From contig SKKZ01000244.1 in the NCBI GenBank assembly GCA_007123455.1, positions 1 through 6,134 of the forward strand: 6,134 bases of DNA, given 5' to 3'. The position numbers and the translations under genes are program-made. The stretch is from Coriobacteriia bacterium (GTDB taxonomy: Bacteria > Actinomycetota > Coriobacteriia > Anaerosomatales > SLCP01). Shown one piece after another: positions 5,677 to 6,134 of the stretch (its first letter is position 1; every line of letters begins with the position of its first letter). The notes beneath the pieces were generated by a model. It was not told the DNA's origin and did not search any database. It was given only the letters and a program-made list of their open reading frames with translations.

Positions 5677-6134
5677 GTGGTCAGCCCCAACCGATTCACC
5701 AAGGCGCTCACCCGCAGCGCACAGGTCTCGTGGCGTGAACGGCCGACACGCTACGACATAGAGGCCCTTCACGCGAACATCGCGAGGGTCGGTCTCGTGA
5801 TACGGGTCCGTTGGGCCCTGGTAGCCGCCTTGAGCGTCTTCACCGCTCTCGGCGTTTGGGTCTACTCGGCGGAGGTGCCCTGGTCGGAGCTTTCGGCCAA
5901 CATCCGCGTCCCTGCTCTTGCGGTGGCGTTCGTCTGCCTCTACAACGCCTACTACCATCTTACGTACCGGCGTCTGGGCAACATCGCCTTTCTCAACCAC
6001 GCGCAGTTGCTCTTCGATGTCATCGTGGTCACTGTGCTCGTGTACTACTCGGGCGGGGTGAACTCGTGGTTCTATGCGATGTATGCACTGTTCGTCCTGG
6101 AGGCTGCGTTCATTCTGCCCAGGCCGCGGGACAC
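5677..6134 (+). CDS. Membrane sensor protein, N-terminal part, probably a histidine kinase (truncated by window end)
   Basis: The frame from GTG 5677 is open to the last base, giving 152 residues plus a partial codon. Residues 1-45 are hydrophilic and basic (several Arg, Lys) and presumably cytoplasmic. Four hydrophobic helices follow at about 46-64, 77-93, 109-125 and 130-148. The third ends in VYYSGGVNSWFYAMY, resembling the SGG-xN-x-F turn in the membrane input domains of RegB/PrrB-like and other bacterial sensor histidine kinases. The chain ends at FILPRPRD, where a cytoplasmic signalling part would begin. No kinase, GGDEF or other output motif lies inside the window, so the output domain is inferred. 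A diguanylate cyclase or other signalling enzyme with the same type of input is possible. The gene is divergent from the CcsA/CcmF-like gene and appears to share its promoter region. Confidence 0.65.
   Translation, partial: MVSPNRFTKALTRSAQVSWRERPTRYDIEALHANIARVGLVIRVRWALVAALSVFTALGVWVYSAEVPWSELSANIRVPALAVAFVCLYNAYYHLTYRRLGNIAFLNHAQLLFDVIVVTVLVYYSGGVNSWFYAMYALFVLEAAFILPRPRD

Noticed and set aside
5623..6000. Minus-strand open frame opposite the sensor gene
   Set aside because: It is antisense to a clear membrane domain with its own GGGAG-GTG start, and no family resemblance is seen.
1..6134. tRNA, rRNA, CRISPR, insertion sequence or phage features
   Set aside because: No cloverleaf, repeat-spacer pattern, transposase motif or terminal inverted repeat was seen, and the window is almost fully occupied by coherent coding regions.

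Overview
The window is high-GC and compactly coded, with strong codon bias and short intergenic gaps. It carries the end of an hcp (hybrid cluster protein) gene and a cytochrome c heme-handling gene pair. The composition, gene content and short actinobacterial-style signals suggest an anaerobic or facultative Actinomycetota, possibly a Coriobacteriia-related lineage. That placement is inference from gene content and base composition, not from a marker gene.

Layout. (1) Bases 1-246 (+) hold the 3' end of hcp. Two bases later comes a small exported protein gene (249-611, +) with a C-terminal CxCH...CxxCH pattern; the two look co-transcribed. (2) Bases 665-2119 (+) encode a membrane-anchored calcineurin-like metallophosphoesterase with all its catalytic motif blocks, possibly translated from a leaderless mRNA. 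(3) Bases 2212-3954 (+) encode an unusual M28-family zinc peptidase. Its fold is interrupted by two membrane hairpins and a ~200-residue acidic, disordered-looking insertion. It has a strong ribosome binding site. (4) On the minus strand, 5590-4625 and 4623-3970 form a tight pair. The first is a CcsA/CcmF-type heme-handling membrane protein; the second looks like the C-terminal half of CcmF. Together they read as a split CcmF. (5) At 5677 (+), running off the window, begins a four-helix membrane sensor domain, probably of a histidine kinase, divergent from the heme-handling pair.

The 86-base divergent region (5591-5676) contains overlapping -10 elements on opposite strands (TATAAT on minus, TATACT on plus), which suggests a bidirectional promoter. 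The convergent junction near 3958-3991 has an inverted repeat that could form a hairpin.

How they may fit together: the heme-handling pair would serve covalent heme attachment to exported c-type cytochromes, and the small protein beside hcp is a possible client. Hcp handles nitric oxide or hydroxylamine stress in anaerobes. The phosphoesterase and peptidase have no evident link to this theme. I see no RNA genes, mobile elements, CRISPR arrays or integration sites. The most unusual items are the split CcmF with a degenerate WWD motif, the heavily interrupted M28 peptidase, and the small CxCH/CxxCH protein coupled to hcp.
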